Positions 26,092 to 35,638 of a stretch of DNA of 64,000 bases are shown here, piece by piece (the first letter of the stretch is position 1; every line of letters begins with the position of its first letter). Under the pieces are notes generated by a model. The model did no database searches. It was not told where the DNA came from and was given only the letters and a program-made list of their open reading frames with translations. The position numbers and the translations under genes are program-made. Source of the DNA: Candidatus Cybelea sp. (GTDB lineage Bacteria; Vulcanimicrobiota; Vulcanimicrobiia; Vulcanimicrobiales; Vulcanimicrobiaceae); NCBI GenBank assembly GCA_036489315.1, contig DASXFZ010000022.1, positions 62,001 through 126,000 of the forward strand, in the 5' to 3' direction.

Positions 26092-27451
26092 GACCTTGCT
26101 CAACCTGCCTCGTTTTGCGCGGATTGCCTGCTTCGTCGCCGCCGGATCGCTGCTGGGCGCCGGCGCCGATGCAGCCTTGCCGGCGACCGCCCCCTATCCG
26201 CCGATCGCGACGATGGTCGCGGCCGTCAGCGCCAACCGTCTAAAGAGCGACGTCGAGACGCTGGTAAACTTTGGAACGCGCAACGATTTCTCCGAACGGA
26301 CGTCGACCGCTACGCACGGCGTCTTCGCGGCGCGCGATTGGATCACGGCAAGGTTCAAAGCGATCGCCGCCACGACCGGTGGACGGATGACGGTCAAGCT
26401 CGATACGTACCTGCAGGCAAAGACGCCCAAGACACCCCGGGCGGTATCCGAATCGAGCGTGATCGCAACCCTGCAAGGCAGCGAGCCGGGCCGGATCTAC
26501 GTGATGTCGAGCCACTTCGACGATTGCGACGGCCATTGTACCGACGGCGTGGGAACCGCACCCGGCGCGGACGACAACGCTTCCAGCGTCGCGGCGGTCT
26601 TGGAGGCCGCGCGCGTGATGGCGGGTACGCATTTCCGGGGAACGATCGTCTTCGCGTGCTTCGACGGCGAAGAGCTGGGACTGTGGGGCAGCAATCACTA
26701 CGCGCAGGAGCTGGCGGCAGCCCACGCGCCCGTGCTCGCCGTTCTGAACGACGATATCATCGGTAACTCCACCGGCGGTGACGGAAGCTCCGAGAAGAAC
26801 GTGATTCGCGTCTTCAGCCAGGCGCTGCCGGCCGGCACCGACATCGCCCGTGTGAACCTCGTCGGCTCCGAGAACGACTCGCCCTCGCGCGAGCTGTCTC
26901 GCTTTATCGCTTCGGTCGTGCCCGCCTACATCGATCTTTCGGTGCGGCAGATCTATCGCGCCGATCGCTTTCTGCGAGGCGGCGATCAGGAATCGTTCCA
27001 GGATGCAGGCTTCGCCTCCGCGGTGCGTTTCGTCGAGGCGCACGAGAATTTCACCCACCAGCACCAAGACGTTCGCGTGCAGGACGGCGTCCAATTCGGA
27101 GACCTGCCCCTTTTCATGGACTGGCAGTATTTACAGCGTGCGACGGAAGCCAACGTCGCGTCGCTGGGGACCCTCGCCTTGGGCCCGGCGCCGCCGGGTA
27201 AAGTACGCCTCGTGCTCTCGCACTTGGGCTACGACTCGACGCTGCGCTGGAGTCCCGCGGCCGATGCCGCCTCTTACGAGATTCTCTGGCGAGCGACCGA
27301 CGCGTCTCAGTGGCAGTACGCACGCAACGCCGGCGACGTCACGCAGGCGACCGTGCCGGTTTCGAAGGACGACTATATCCTAGGCGTTCGCAGCGTCGAC
27401 GCCAACGGGCTGCCGAGCCCGGCCGTGTACCCCGCCGCCGCGCGCGAATAA
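26075..27451 (+). CDS. Exported M28-family zinc peptidase
   Basis: 458 residues from the GTG at 26075, which has an AGGAGG site 13 nt upstream; ATG 26090 is the alternative. A signal peptide (about residues 10-35) is followed by an M28 aminopeptidase domain with the expected metal ligands in order: His-Asp in SHFDDCDG, Asp in GADDNASS, Glu-Glu in DGEELGLWGS, Asp in NDDIIGN, His in NFTHQHQ. A C-terminal fibronectin-III-like domain covers about 370-455. Probably a periplasmic or outer-membrane aminopeptidase. The last 79 nt overlap the convergent regulator gene. Confidence 0.88.
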   Translation: MQRWVMTLLNLPRFARIACFVAAGSLLGAGADAALPATAPYPPIATMVAAVSANRLKSDVETLVNFGTRNDFSERTSTATHGVFAARDWITARFKAIAATTGGRMTVKLDTYLQAKTPKTPRAVSESSVIATLQGSEPGRIYVMSSHFDDCDGHCTDGVGTAPGADDNASSVAAVLEAARVMAGTHFRGTIVFACFDGEELGLWGSNHYAQELAAAHAPVLAVLNDDIIGNSTGGDGSSEKNVIRVFSQALPAGTDIARVNLVGSENDSPSRELSRFIASVVPAYIDLSVRQIYRADRFLRGGDQESFQDAGFASAVRFVEAHENFTHQHQDVRVQDGVQFGDLPLFMDWQYLQRATEANVASLGTLALGPAPPGKVRLVLSHLGYDSTLRWSPAADAASYEILWRATDASQWQYARNAGDVTQATVPVSKDDYILGVRSVDANGLPSPAVYPAAARE

Positions 27452-28851
27452 TACGCTAGCGTCTTCGGGGGCGCCTCGGGACGAGGCCAAATCGCGGCCA
27501 GGAGCGCCTTGAAACGCGCCCGCTGCTCGATTGGAGCGAACCACGGCAAGCTGCGCAGCATGAGCAGCGCCGGCTCGCGCTTCGCGAACGCCTCTTCCAA
27601 ATGACAGAGCGCCGTTTCGAGACGCCCGAGGCCGACGGCGACGGTGGCGAGATTGAACTCGCACACGAACTCCGTGCGAGACATCTCCTGTAGCGTCCGA
27701 TAGATGCCCTCGGCGCGCTCGTTCTCGCCGCAATCGGCGTACGCACGCCCCAGCAACGGGAGCCGCAGTGCAATATCTTCGGCGCGATCCTGGGGAAGCA
27801 AGAGCAGGTCCGAGATCGCCCGTGCCGGCTGCTTCGAGAGGATAAAGGCTTGCGCGCGATAGCGCCTCGCGATTGAAAAATCGGGCCCGCTTTCGATCAG
27901 GCTCGAAAACACGTCGATCGCGCGACGGTACTCGCCCGTGTGCACGAACGTGCGGGCGAGGGAGAGCTGGAGCGCGGGCGAGGACGGCTCGATCGCGAGG
28001 GCATGCTGGATCGCTCGCAGCGCCTTGGCGCCGGCGCCTTTGCACAGGTAGAACCACGCGGCGTTGACGTAGACGCAGACTGACTTCGCGTTGAGCCGCA
28101 CCGCGCTTTCGATTTCCCGCTCGGCCTCCGTCCAGTTCCAATCGCAAAACAGGACGAGGTTCCCGAGCGTCGCGCGGGCCTCGGCGCAGCCCGGATCGAT
28201 CTCGAGCGCGCGAACGATCGCGGCCTTCGCCTTTGGAAACATGTAGGAGCCCGATGCGTACCAGTACTCGGCTTGCAGGGCGTGCGCGCGCGCCAAGCCG
28301 ATCAACGCCGGGACGTACTCAGCGTCAATCTGCAGTGCGGCTTGAAACTGCTCGGTCGCGGCGGTGAGCGCCGTCGCCGTCCGCTTCTCCAGCAGGTAGC
28401 AGCCGCGGCAGTAGTGGGCAAACGCTTCGGCGCCACAGCTCAGCAGCGCGTCGCCGAAGTCTTCGGCAGGCGCGGCTCCTTCGGCAGCGACCGGTCCGAC
28501 GACGGTAACTGGAGCGACGAAACGATACCCGCGTCCGCGCACGGTCACGACGTAGGCTCGATCTTTTGCGCGCTCGTCGAGCTGCTGCCGCAGCATGTAC
28601 ATGTGCTGCGATAGGTTGCCGTCGCTCAGCGAGGCAGCGGGCCAAAGGTTCGAAGCGATCGTCTCTTTGTCGATGACGTCGCCGTTAGCGTGAATCAGTA
28701 AAATCAGCAGCTGCGCGAGACGCTCCGGCAGCGGAATAGTGGTCGCGCCGTGAAAGAGCACCGCTCGCGCTGGATCGAAGCGAAACGATCCGAACGCGTA
28801 GACCGGCGAGGTCCGGTTTGGGTTCTTCGCCTCCGCCCGCTCCATCATCAA
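27373..28851 (-). CDS. Winged-helix (OmpR/CadC-type) regulator with TPR domain
   Basis: 492 residues. Residues about 17-112 are an OmpR-type winged helix without a receiver domain (GSFRFDPAR ... VRGRGYRFVAPV), the layout of CadC/HilA-type one-component regulators. Residues about 140-460 are TPR-like repeats (LGRAYADCGENERAEGIY and similar). No transmembrane helix is visible between them, so it is probably cytoplasmic. Start ATG 28851 follows GAGG. Its first 167 nt overlap the end of the upstream regulator, and its last 79 nt overlap the M28 peptidase on the other strand. Confidence 0.83.
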   Translation of the reverse strand: MMMERAEAKNPNRTSPVYAFGSFRFDPARAVLFHGATTIPLPERLAQLLILLIHANGDVIDKETIASNLWPAASLSDGNLSQHMYMLRQQLDERAKDRAYVVTVRGRGYRFVAPVTVVGPVAAEGAAPAEDFGDALLSCGAEAFAHYCRGCYLLEKRTATALTAATEQFQAALQIDAEYVPALIGLARAHALQAEYWYASGSYMFPKAKAAIVRALEIDPGCAEARATLGNLVLFCDWNWTEAEREIESAVRLNAKSVCVYVNAAWFYLCKGAGAKALRAIQHALAIEPSSPALQLSLARTFVHTGEYRRAIDVFSSLIESGPDFSIARRYRAQAFILSKQPARAISDLLLLPQDRAEDIALRLPLLGRAYADCGENERAEGIYRTLQEMSRTEFVCEFNLATVAVGLGRLETALCHLEEAFAKREPALLMLRSLPWFAPIEQRARFKALLAAIWPRPEAPPKTLAYYSRAAAGYTAGLGSPLASTLRTPRI

Positions 28852-30307
28852 TCCTCAAATGCTCGAAGAAGGGGATTTGTGACAAAGTTCCTCCGGTCAG
28901 TGCGATAGGAATCGCGCGCCGGTGACTCGGCTGCAGTCTCGCGACGGGGCCGAGCGACTCTCGAGCGCAATGCACGGCGGCGCTCCAGCGCAGGCACTGC
29001 GTTGCCGCCGCAACGAGCGAGAACGCCTCGTGTACTTGCTCGAAGCACGCCCGCACGTAGTGGGCGAACGCGGAGTCCGCGCGGATCACGACCTCGATGG
29101 CGGACGCGAGTCGATGGCCGCCCGGCGCGTCGACCTGCCGCTCGAGGACGGCCGCCACCAGTTCGCAGACGGCCGCGCGCTGCGCGGGCGAGTCGGCGAT
29201 CATCTGGGGAATTATCGCGCAAAGCCGCTCGTACAGGGCAGCAAGCGACGGATCGTCCAACTCGCGAATCTCGACACGCCCGCGAAAAAGACCGGCTGCG
29301 GTTAGGGGATCGCCGCTTCGCAACAACCGGGCGAGGGCGATCGAACACCACGCCCGGGCCGTGCGGCGGTCGTTTCCGGCCGACGCAACGCAATGAAGCG
29401 CAGCCGCGGCCCGAGCGGCGACTCCGAGAAAACCGAGTCGCTCCGCCCGCGCAAAAACCGCAGTCGCAATCGTTCGGGCGCGAGCGATTCGCCCCGAGTC
29501 CAGCGATTGCCAGGCGCGCTGCACCTCCCACGATAGCGCGGTCCACGAGCGTGGAGGCACCTTCGGCACCACCGGCTCGAGCGAACGCACTCCGTCGCGA
29601 CACGCCTGCAAGGCGAATACCAAGGCCGCCGCACGGTCGCGCTCCGCAGCGGCGCCCGCAGCCGCGGCTTTGCGCGCAAGATCGTCTGCTTCGCCGGCTG
29701 CGCCGCCAAGAAGCTCGAGCTTTGCGCGCGCCAACGTTGCGTCGGCGGGAGCCATCGATTCAAGCAGGCCGGTTGCCTCTTCGATTCGGCCGCAGTGCAC
29801 GTTCGCTTCGGCAAGCGAGGCGAGCGCGGTCCGCCGCCCGGCGCGATCGGGCGCGAGCCGCACGAGGTTTTTCGCGATGCTGCGCATTTCGAGCGAGAGT
29901 CCGCGCTCGCGCGCCTCGCAAAAGGCGTGCAGCTCTCGTTGGGACCGGGAATCGTGCCGCGAACCCTGCTCCTCTTCCAAGAACCGTTGCGCGTAGCGCG
30001 CGATCGCGCTGACCGCCGCGGCACGCCGGCGCTGAAAGTGCCGCCGCGAGATGCCCGTGCGAGCGGCTAACTCCGCGTTGCTTGAGGTGCGGGCAAAGTC
30101 GACGTCGAGAATCGCGCTGCGCAGGCGGGCCGTCTTGGGATCGCTGCCCGGCAGCGCACGCCGTACGATGCGTGCCAAGGCGGCCGTCGAGCATTCGATG
30201 CCGGTGCGGCGGCAGAGCGATGCGATCAGCGGCACCGCGGCGAGCGCGCTTTCGTCTTTCGCCCGGTGCAGCATAGTAAAAACGTACCGCTCCGTCGTCG
30301 TCGACAT
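28685..30307 (-). CDS. HTH regulator-like protein with helical repeat region
   Basis: 540 residues, family not recognised with certainty. A helix-turn-helix-like segment, LAARTGISRRHFQRRRAA, lies at about residues 81-98. The rest is Ala/Arg/Leu-rich and helical, resembling the TPR-like C-terminal arms of large bacterial regulators. It is divergent from the TonB receptor, with 188 bp between start codons, and directly upstream of a second regulator, so it may control the receptor. The C-terminal 55 codons run in another frame over the start of the next gene; a frameshift or earlier end is possible. Confidence 0.65.
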   Translation of the reverse strand: MSTTTERYVFTMLHRAKDESALAAVPLIASLCRRTGIECSTAALARIVRRALPGSDPKTARLRSAILDVDFARTSSNAELAARTGISRRHFQRRRAAAVSAIARYAQRFLEEEQGSRHDSRSQRELHAFCEARERGLSLEMRSIAKNLVRLAPDRAGRRTALASLAEANVHCGRIEEATGLLESMAPADATLARAKLELLGGAAGEADDLARKAAAAGAAAERDRAAALVFALQACRDGVRSLEPVVPKVPPRSWTALSWEVQRAWQSLDSGRIARARTIATAVFARAERLGFLGVAARAAAALHCVASAGNDRRTARAWCSIALARLLRSGDPLTAAGLFRGRVEIRELDDPSLAALYERLCAIIPQMIADSPAQRAAVCELVAAVLERQVDAPGGHRLASAIEVVIRADSAFAHYVRACFEQVHEAFSLVAAATQCLRWSAAVHCARESLGPVARLQPSHRRAIPIALTGGTLSQIPFFEHLRIDDGAGGGEEPKPDLAGLRVRIVSLRSSASGALSRRDHYSAAGASRAAADFTDSR

Positions 30308-30495
30308 GGCAACACGATAACCGGTTGTGCAATGCAGTGTCTTGCGTCGTTGAAAGCCGTTGATGCGAAAGTCGTCCGCTTCGCGCGTACGTCAACGAAC
30401 ATCAAAAGGTCGCGAACCCAGGCTTTCTTAAGGCGAGCAGGGCGTCGTATTCGACGCACCACTCGAACTCTACGCAAGAAGGAATCGTGCAAACA
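30308..30495. promoter_or_regulatory. Divergent intergenic region, regulator - TonB receptor
   Basis: 188 bp without a gene. It must hold the promoters of the HTH protein and of the TonB receptor. I see no convincing -35/-10 pair or clear operator. An AAGGA ribosome-binding site lies 12 nt before the receptor ATG. Confidence 0.4.
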
Positions 30496-33400
30496 ATGAA
30501 ACGGCAACTCACGCTCCGCTTCACGCGTGCGTCCGTTCTGTTTCTGGCTTTCCTCCTGTTCCAGGAAACGTGGGCACTGGCGGGAGTAACCGGAAATCTC
30601 AACGGCATCGTTCGCGACACGGCCGGGGCACCCATCGCGGGAGTAAAGGTCGAGGCGGTTTCGCCGTCCCAGAGCGCGGCCGCCACGACGGATTCAACGG
30701 GTCACTTTCTTTTGCTCTCGCTCGTTCCCGATACGTACACGCTCAGCCTAACCAAGGGCGGGTATCAGCCCGTCTCCTTCTCGGGTAACGTCGTGTTCGC
30801 AGATCAAACGCAACAAGTCTCGCTGACCCTGACCAAGACGCTGCGGACGATCGGCCGCGTCACGTCGCAGGCGGGGGTATCGCTCGTCAAGTCCGGCGTC
30901 GGCGGCGACCTCTACAGCGTAAACTCCGCGCAGGCAGCGGCGGCCGCGGCCCTTGGCGGGGGAGGCAATCTCAACAATGCCTACTCCGCGATGGCGTCGG
31001 TACCCGGCGTTCAGACATCGATGACCGGCGCCGGCTGGATGACCAACGCGGCCTACGTGCGCGGACAGAACCAGTACTACACTGGATTCGAGTACGACGG
31101 AATCCCGGTGAACCGCGCGTTCGACAACTACAACTCGTCGACCGAATCCACGCTGGGGCTGCAGGAACTTCAAGTCTACACCGGCGGCGGTCCCGCCTCG
31201 GTCGCATCGGCGGGCACCTCCGGCTTCATCAACCAGGTCATCAAAACCGGAACGTTCCCCGGGTTCGCGACCGCGAACGTCGGGATCGGCACGCCGCTGT
31301 ACTACCATCAAGCGCAGTTCGAACTCGCGGGGGCAACGCCGGACCGCACCTTCAGCTACTACATAGGCTTGAGCGGTTACAACTCAGCCTTCGGCATCAT
31401 CGACAACGATAACGGCGAAAGCTTCATGACGCCGGGCGACTATTTTTCGGGCAACGCCACCGTCGAGAATGCCATCGGCTACGGGTTTGGAAGCAATCAG
31501 GTCTTGTCCACGGGCTACACCTGCCTGATCGGGACCTGCCAAGGCGTCAAGCCCGTGTGCCCGCTCTACGGACAAAAGTGGGATCAGCCGGTCGCGACGC
31601 TGGGACAGCAGGGCTGCTGGCAGTATTACAACGGTCTCTCAGGCGTGACGTCACAGATCGCCGATCGAGAAAACGTCGTCAACCTGCACATGGGAATCCC
31701 CTACAAGAACGGGCTGCGCGACGACGTGCAGCTGCTCTGGAGCGGCTCTGCCGAAAACAACTACGCGTACTTGACTCCCGATGCGGTCGGCCCGGGCAAC
31801 GGGCAGTTCATCTACTCGCTCTACAATACGAACTATAAGGCGCCGACGTGCGGCCCCGAATCCGTCGCCCCCGGGCTGACGCTCAACGGATGCTCCCGCA
31901 ACGGGCAGATCATCTCGATGGCGAGCATCCCGTCGTCGATCTTCCCGGCGTGCAACCCGGCGACGGGAGGACCGGAATGCGCACCGACCTATCTCGCGTA
32001 CGCAGACGGAGTCGCCTATAATCTGCCGTTCGGCACGCCCATCGCCAAGAGCATGTCGTCGATCAAGGCGCCGACCCCGTACTTCGCGCCCGACACGCCC
32101 CAGCACGCGTTCGACGGCCCCTTTCCGCTGAACAACCCGGATGTCGACGTCAACCAAAACGACACGGGGATCGTGAAGCTGCAGTACACGCACGCGCTGA
32201 GCCAGTCGGCCTACCTGCGAGCGTACGCCTACAGCTTCTACTCGGACTGGCTGGAGAACGCACCGTTCAACGGTGCGACTGGGCAGCTGCTGGTCGGCTT
32301 CAACGGCGCCGCCCAATACCAGTTGATAACCCATACCGCGGGCGGCGCGCTGGATTTTCAAGACCAGCTCAACGATCAGAACCTTTTGACGCTAAACGGT
32401 AACTACACGACCGCCGGCGTCAGCCGCCTCAATAACAACTCGGCGATCGCAGGCGTCGAGGATTCGCCGATCGGGTACATGACGGCCGGTGCGGGGGGAC
32501 AGTACACCTGCTACGACCCGACAAAAGGGACGCCAGAAGCTTGCGTCCTCGGCACGAGCGGCGAGAACAACGACTATTACGACACGAATCTCAAGGGCAA
32601 AGCCTCCGGCAAGCGCTTTAATTGCGCGCTAAAATCCGTCCCGCAGTGCTTTGTGACGCCGACGTGGAGCAGCACCGCGACGGCCGGCCCGACCGGTTTC
32701 GGCGGACCCGCAGGCGCCACGTGGGACAGCCTCTGGAGCGGAAATATTACGGGTTCGCTCAATGAGGTTCAACCGCGCTTTACCAATGCTTCGCTCAGCG
32801 ACCAGTTTCGCCCGAACGACAAGTTCTTGGTCAACGCCTCCGTACGGTACGACAACTTCACCTACAACTTGCCCGACTCGTTGACCCCGGGCGACTCGTT
32901 CTATGCCGGAATGACCGCAAACTACACGTGCGTGTTCGCCGCTACCAACCAGGTCCTAACGATCCCACTCCAGTCGGGCGAGTTTCCGCCGGCGCCGGCG
33001 CAGTTCGTCAACGGAAACTGCAATCAAGCGGCGGCGGCCCTTCACCCTTCGGGCCCCCACACCGGCTGGGTTCACCCCAACGGAACGACGCAAAACGGCG
33101 TCGCTGCACCGAACTTCTCGGCGGCTTCTCCGGCATCGTATTCGCTGGACTATTGGGAACCGAGAATCTCGGCCACGTACACGCAATCGCCCGACACCGT
33201 TTGGCGCTTCTCGGCGGGCCGCTTCACGCAGCCGCCGATTACGGCGTCGGTACAGTACCTAAGCCCGTCGGGCGACGAACGCTCGGTATGGAACAATACG
33301 ATGAACCTCGGTTTTTATTCACCGTTCCATCCCATTCCGGGCGTCTCGTCGGCGCAGTACGACGCGTCCCTCGAGCACCATTTCCGTAACACCGACGTGA

Positions 33401-34548
33401 GCCTCAAGCTAACGCCCTTCTACACTTGGGTCAACGACTGGCAGCAGCAGACGTTCATCGGTGCCGGCTTCGTAACCCAGGTTCCGGTCGGCGTTAATCG
33501 CGTCTACGGCGCCGAGTTTCAGCTGAACAAAGGTGACTTCAGCCGAGACGGATTCTCGGGGCAGATCGCCTTCACGTACACCAACTCGAAGGTTCAGTTT
33601 CAAAACGTCCCGTTGGCTACCGGCGGCGTCATCCCGAATACGACGATCGCTCTGAACCAAGTGATCTCACAATACAACGCCCTGACCAAGGCCGGCGGCG
33701 GCAGCCCGTGTTATCAGGGGGGTAAGCCGGTCCCGTGCAACACCGCGAACGGCAAGGTGGCCGCCGGTTTCGACACGGTTCTCAATCCGTATTACAAGCA
33801 GCCGCAGCAGGGTTTGATCGACCCCAACGGATGGTACAATCCGTACTCGACCGCGGTCGCTCCGAATCTCAATGGCGCGGTGATCAGCTATATCTCCCCC
33901 GAGGTCGCCTCGGTGATTCTCAACTACCGCAAGCACAAGCTCGCGGTAACGCCGAGCCTCTCGTTCCAATCGGGCGGCTACTACGGCAGCCCGCTCGACA
34001 TCGAAGGGCTCGATCCGCGCACCTGCACGCTCAACTCGGCGTCGACCGGAATTACGAAGCTTTCGCCCAAAACGAATCCCTTGCAGTGCAACTACCTCAC
34101 GACGACCTCAGCTGGAAGCGGAGCGTTCGGCTACCTCTACATTCCCGATCCTCAAACGGGAAGCTTCGGGTTCGGGTCGTACCAGAATCCGAACTTCCTC
34201 GTCGGCAACTTGCAAGTCACCTACGACCTCACGCCGAAGATTCGGCTGATGGTGCTCGGCACGAATCTCTTCCACGCGTGCTTCGGAGGCTCGTCGGAGC
34301 CCTGGACCTCGTACTATCCGGCGGGCGGCAACATCTGCGGATACACTCCGGCAGGCAGCTCGCTCAATAGCACCCTCTATCCCAGCAACTTCTACAACGG
34401 CACCGGGATCAACGACTTTGCGGCCAACAAAGCTCGCACGCCGGCCGCATTTCAGCAAAGCTATCTGCCGACGTTGGGAAACAATGGCGCCATCGGAGGC
34501 GTTCTGCAGCCCTTCAACATCTACCTCAACGCCCAGGTGAAAATCTAG
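30496..34548 (+). CDS. TonB-dependent outer-membrane receptor with N-terminal carboxypeptidase-regulatory domain
   Basis: 1,350 residues. A signal peptide ends near residue 33; a carboxypeptidase regulatory-like (beta-sandwich) domain covers about 28-110 (GIVRDTAGAPIAGVKVEAVS); a plug domain follows (about 140-240, with VRGQNQYYTGFEYDGIPVNR); the rest is an Asn/Tyr/Gly-rich outer-membrane barrel ending in NIYLNAQVKI, a beta-signal-like terminus. This is the SusC/OAR-like large receptor layout, used for oligosaccharides, peptides or siderophores; the ligand is unknown. Many cysteines in extracellular loops are notable. ATG 30496 is preferred to the GTG 9 nt upstream. It begins a plus-strand run with the thioredoxin and a membrane protein. 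Confidence 0.9.
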   Translation: MKRQLTLRFTRASVLFLAFLLFQETWALAGVTGNLNGIVRDTAGAPIAGVKVEAVSPSQSAAATTDSTGHFLLLSLVPDTYTLSLTKGGYQPVSFSGNVVFADQTQQVSLTLTKTLRTIGRVTSQAGVSLVKSGVGGDLYSVNSAQAAAAAALGGGGNLNNAYSAMASVPGVQTSMTGAGWMTNAAYVRGQNQYYTGFEYDGIPVNRAFDNYNSSTESTLGLQELQVYTGGGPASVASAGTSGFINQVIKTGTFPGFATANVGIGTPLYYHQAQFELAGATPDRTFSYYIGLSGYNSAFGIIDNDNGESFMTPGDYFSGNATVENAIGYGFGSNQVLSTGYTCLIGTCQGVKPVCPLYGQKWDQPVATLGQQGCWQYYNGLSGVTSQIADRENVVNLHMGIPYKNGLRDDVQLLWSGSAENNYAYLTPDAVGPGNGQFIYSLYNTNYKAPTCGPESVAPGLTLNGCSRNGQIISMASIPSSIFPACNPATGGPECAPTYLAYADGVAYNLPFGTPIAKSMSSIKAPTPYFAPDTPQHAFDGPFPLNNPDVDVNQNDTGIVKLQYTHALSQSAYLRAYAYSFYSDWLENAPFNGATGQLLVGFNGAAQYQLITHTAGGALDFQDQLNDQNLLTLNGNYTTAGVSRLNNNSAIAGVEDSPIGYMTAGAGGQYTCYDPTKGTPEACVLGTSGENNDYYDTNLKGKASGKRFNCALKSVPQCFVTPTWSSTATAGPTGFGGPAGATWDSLWSGNITGSLNEVQPRFTNASLSDQFRPNDKFLVNASVRYDNFTYNLPDSLTPGDSFYAGMTANYTCVFAATNQVLTIPLQSGEFPPAPAQFVNGNCNQAAAALHPSGPHTGWVHPNGTTQNGVAAPNFSAASPASYSLDYWEPRISATYTQSPDTVWRFSAGRFTQPPITASVQYLSPSGDERSVWNNTMNLGFYSPFHPIPGVSSAQYDASLEHHFRNTDVSLKLTPFYTWVNDWQQQTFIGAGFVTQVPVGVNRVYGAEFQLNKGDFSRDGFSGQIAFTYTNSKVQFQNVPLATGGVIPNTTIALNQVISQYNALTKAGGGSPCYQGGKPVPCNTANGKVAAGFDTVLNPYYKQPQQGLIDPNGWYNPYSTAVAPNLNGAVISYISPEVASVILNYRKHKLAVTPSLSFQSGGYYGSPLDIEGLDPRTCTLNSASTGITKLSPKTNPLQCNYLTTTSAGSGAFGYLYIPDPQTGSFGFGSYQNPNFLVGNLQVTYDLTPKIRLMVLGTNLFHACFGGSSEPWTSYYPAGGNICGYTPAGSSLNSTLYPSNFYNGTGINDFAANKARTPAAFQQSYLPTLGNNGAIGGVLQPFNIYLNAQVKI

Positions 34549-34561
34549 GAAAGGGCTCTGC

Positions 34562-35419
34562 GTGCGCACAGCGCTCGTGGTTGCGGCAGTGATAGCCGCC
34601 TTCGCGCCGGGACCGTGGCAGGTCGGCCTCGGCGCGGAGCCTCCCTCCCTGCAAAGCTTTGACGGCGGCGCCGGCTGGATAAACAGCCCACCGCTCGATG
34701 CCGCGCAACTTCGCGGAAAGATCGTTCTCGTCGACTTTTGGGAGTACACCTGTCTCAACTGTCTTCGCACGCTGCCGTATCTGCGAGAGTGGTATCGGCG
34801 CTATCACGACGACGGCTTCGTGATCGTCGGCGTACACACGCCCGAGTTCCGCTTCTCCGGGGAACACGCCAACGTCGCCGCCGCGGTGAAACGTTTGAAC
34901 GTCGATTGGCCGGTCGTACTCGACGACTCGTTCGCGATCTGGAAGCGCTACGGCAACACCATCTGGCCACACGAGTACCTCTACGGCCGTAACGGCCAGC
35001 TCGTAGAGAGTTTCGAAGGTGAGGGCGGTTATCAGGACACCGAGGCTCGCATTCAAGCACTCCTTCGCAGCGATCAGGCGGTTCGCAAGCTTCCGCCGAT
35101 CATGGCGCTGCTGCCGCAGGACAGCTACGACAAGGCCGGTGCCGTCTGCTATCCGCATACGCCGGAGCTCTTGGTCGGGCATCAGAACATCGCCGACGCG
35201 ACCGCGCAGAACGATCCCTCGCGCGACACGAATTACTCGCCGAGCGGCGCCGGCCCGCGCGACGGCGCGATCGAGCTTCAGGGATACTGGCACCTCTCGC
35301 CGCAGGCCGCCGTCTCCGGAGAGAGCGGCGGGTACTTGGCGCTGCGCTATCATGCGATCCAACTAGTCGCCGTCTTAAAACCCGAACGCGGGGGGAACAC
35401 GCGCGTGGAGGTCACGTAG
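34562..35419 (+). CDS. Exported thioredoxin-like protein, DipZ-type, cut short by TAG
   Basis: 285 residues to an in-frame TAG. A signal peptide (about 1-24) precedes a TlpA/AhpC-type thioredoxin fold with the redox motif YTCLNCLR and the WPVVLDDSFAIWKRYG segment of the DipZ family. A C-terminal beta-sandwich domain begins near residue 210 but is broken off by the stop; the remainder continues in the same frame at 35420-35638. The reading frame before the stop is intact and the redox domain complete, so the product could still work. It follows the TonB receptor by 13 bp and may be cotranscribed. Confidence 0.8.
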   Translation: MRTALVVAAVIAAFAPGPWQVGLGAEPPSLQSFDGGAGWINSPPLDAAQLRGKIVLVDFWEYTCLNCLRTLPYLREWYRRYHDDGFVIVGVHTPEFRFSGEHANVAAAVKRLNVDWPVVLDDSFAIWKRYGNTIWPHEYLYGRNGQLVESFEGEGGYQDTEARIQALLRSDQAVRKLPPIMALLPQDSYDKAGAVCYPHTPELLVGHQNIADATAQNDPSRDTNYSPSGAGPRDGAIELQGYWHLSPQAAVSGESGGYLALRYHAIQLVAVLKPERGGNTRVEVT

Positions 35420-35638
35420 GACGGAAAGCCGGTGCCGAAGGAAGACGCCGGAAAAGACCTCCGCTACGACCCCGGCGGATCGTACGTCACAGTAGACGCG
35501 CCTCGAGCGTACGACATTATCATGAATGCTCGATACGGCCAGCACGAGATCAGGCTCGCGCCGAAGGGCGAAGGTGTCGGCTTTTACGACTTCGCCTTCG
35601 AATCGTGCGAGATTCCGAAGGGCGCGCCGCCCGGATGA
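35420..35638 (+). pseudogene. Detached C-terminal part of the DipZ-like thioredoxin
   Basis: In the same frame as the preceding gene, directly after its TAG stop, the codons read DGKPVPKEDAG and continue to GVGFYDFAFESCEIP, which is the expected end of the DipZ-type beta-sandwich domain. A GTG at 35432 could start a 68-residue piece, but without a ribosome-binding site. The simplest view is one 358-residue gene split by a nonsense mutation (for example GAG or CAG to TAG) or a sequencing error. Its TGA overlaps the ATG of the next gene, which shows the full frame used to be translated through. Confidence 0.7.

Noticed and set aside
28922-30012. Plus-strand frames of 100-336 codons opposite the HTH protein
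   Set aside because: Arg/Pro-rich shadows of the minus-strand gene without any motif.
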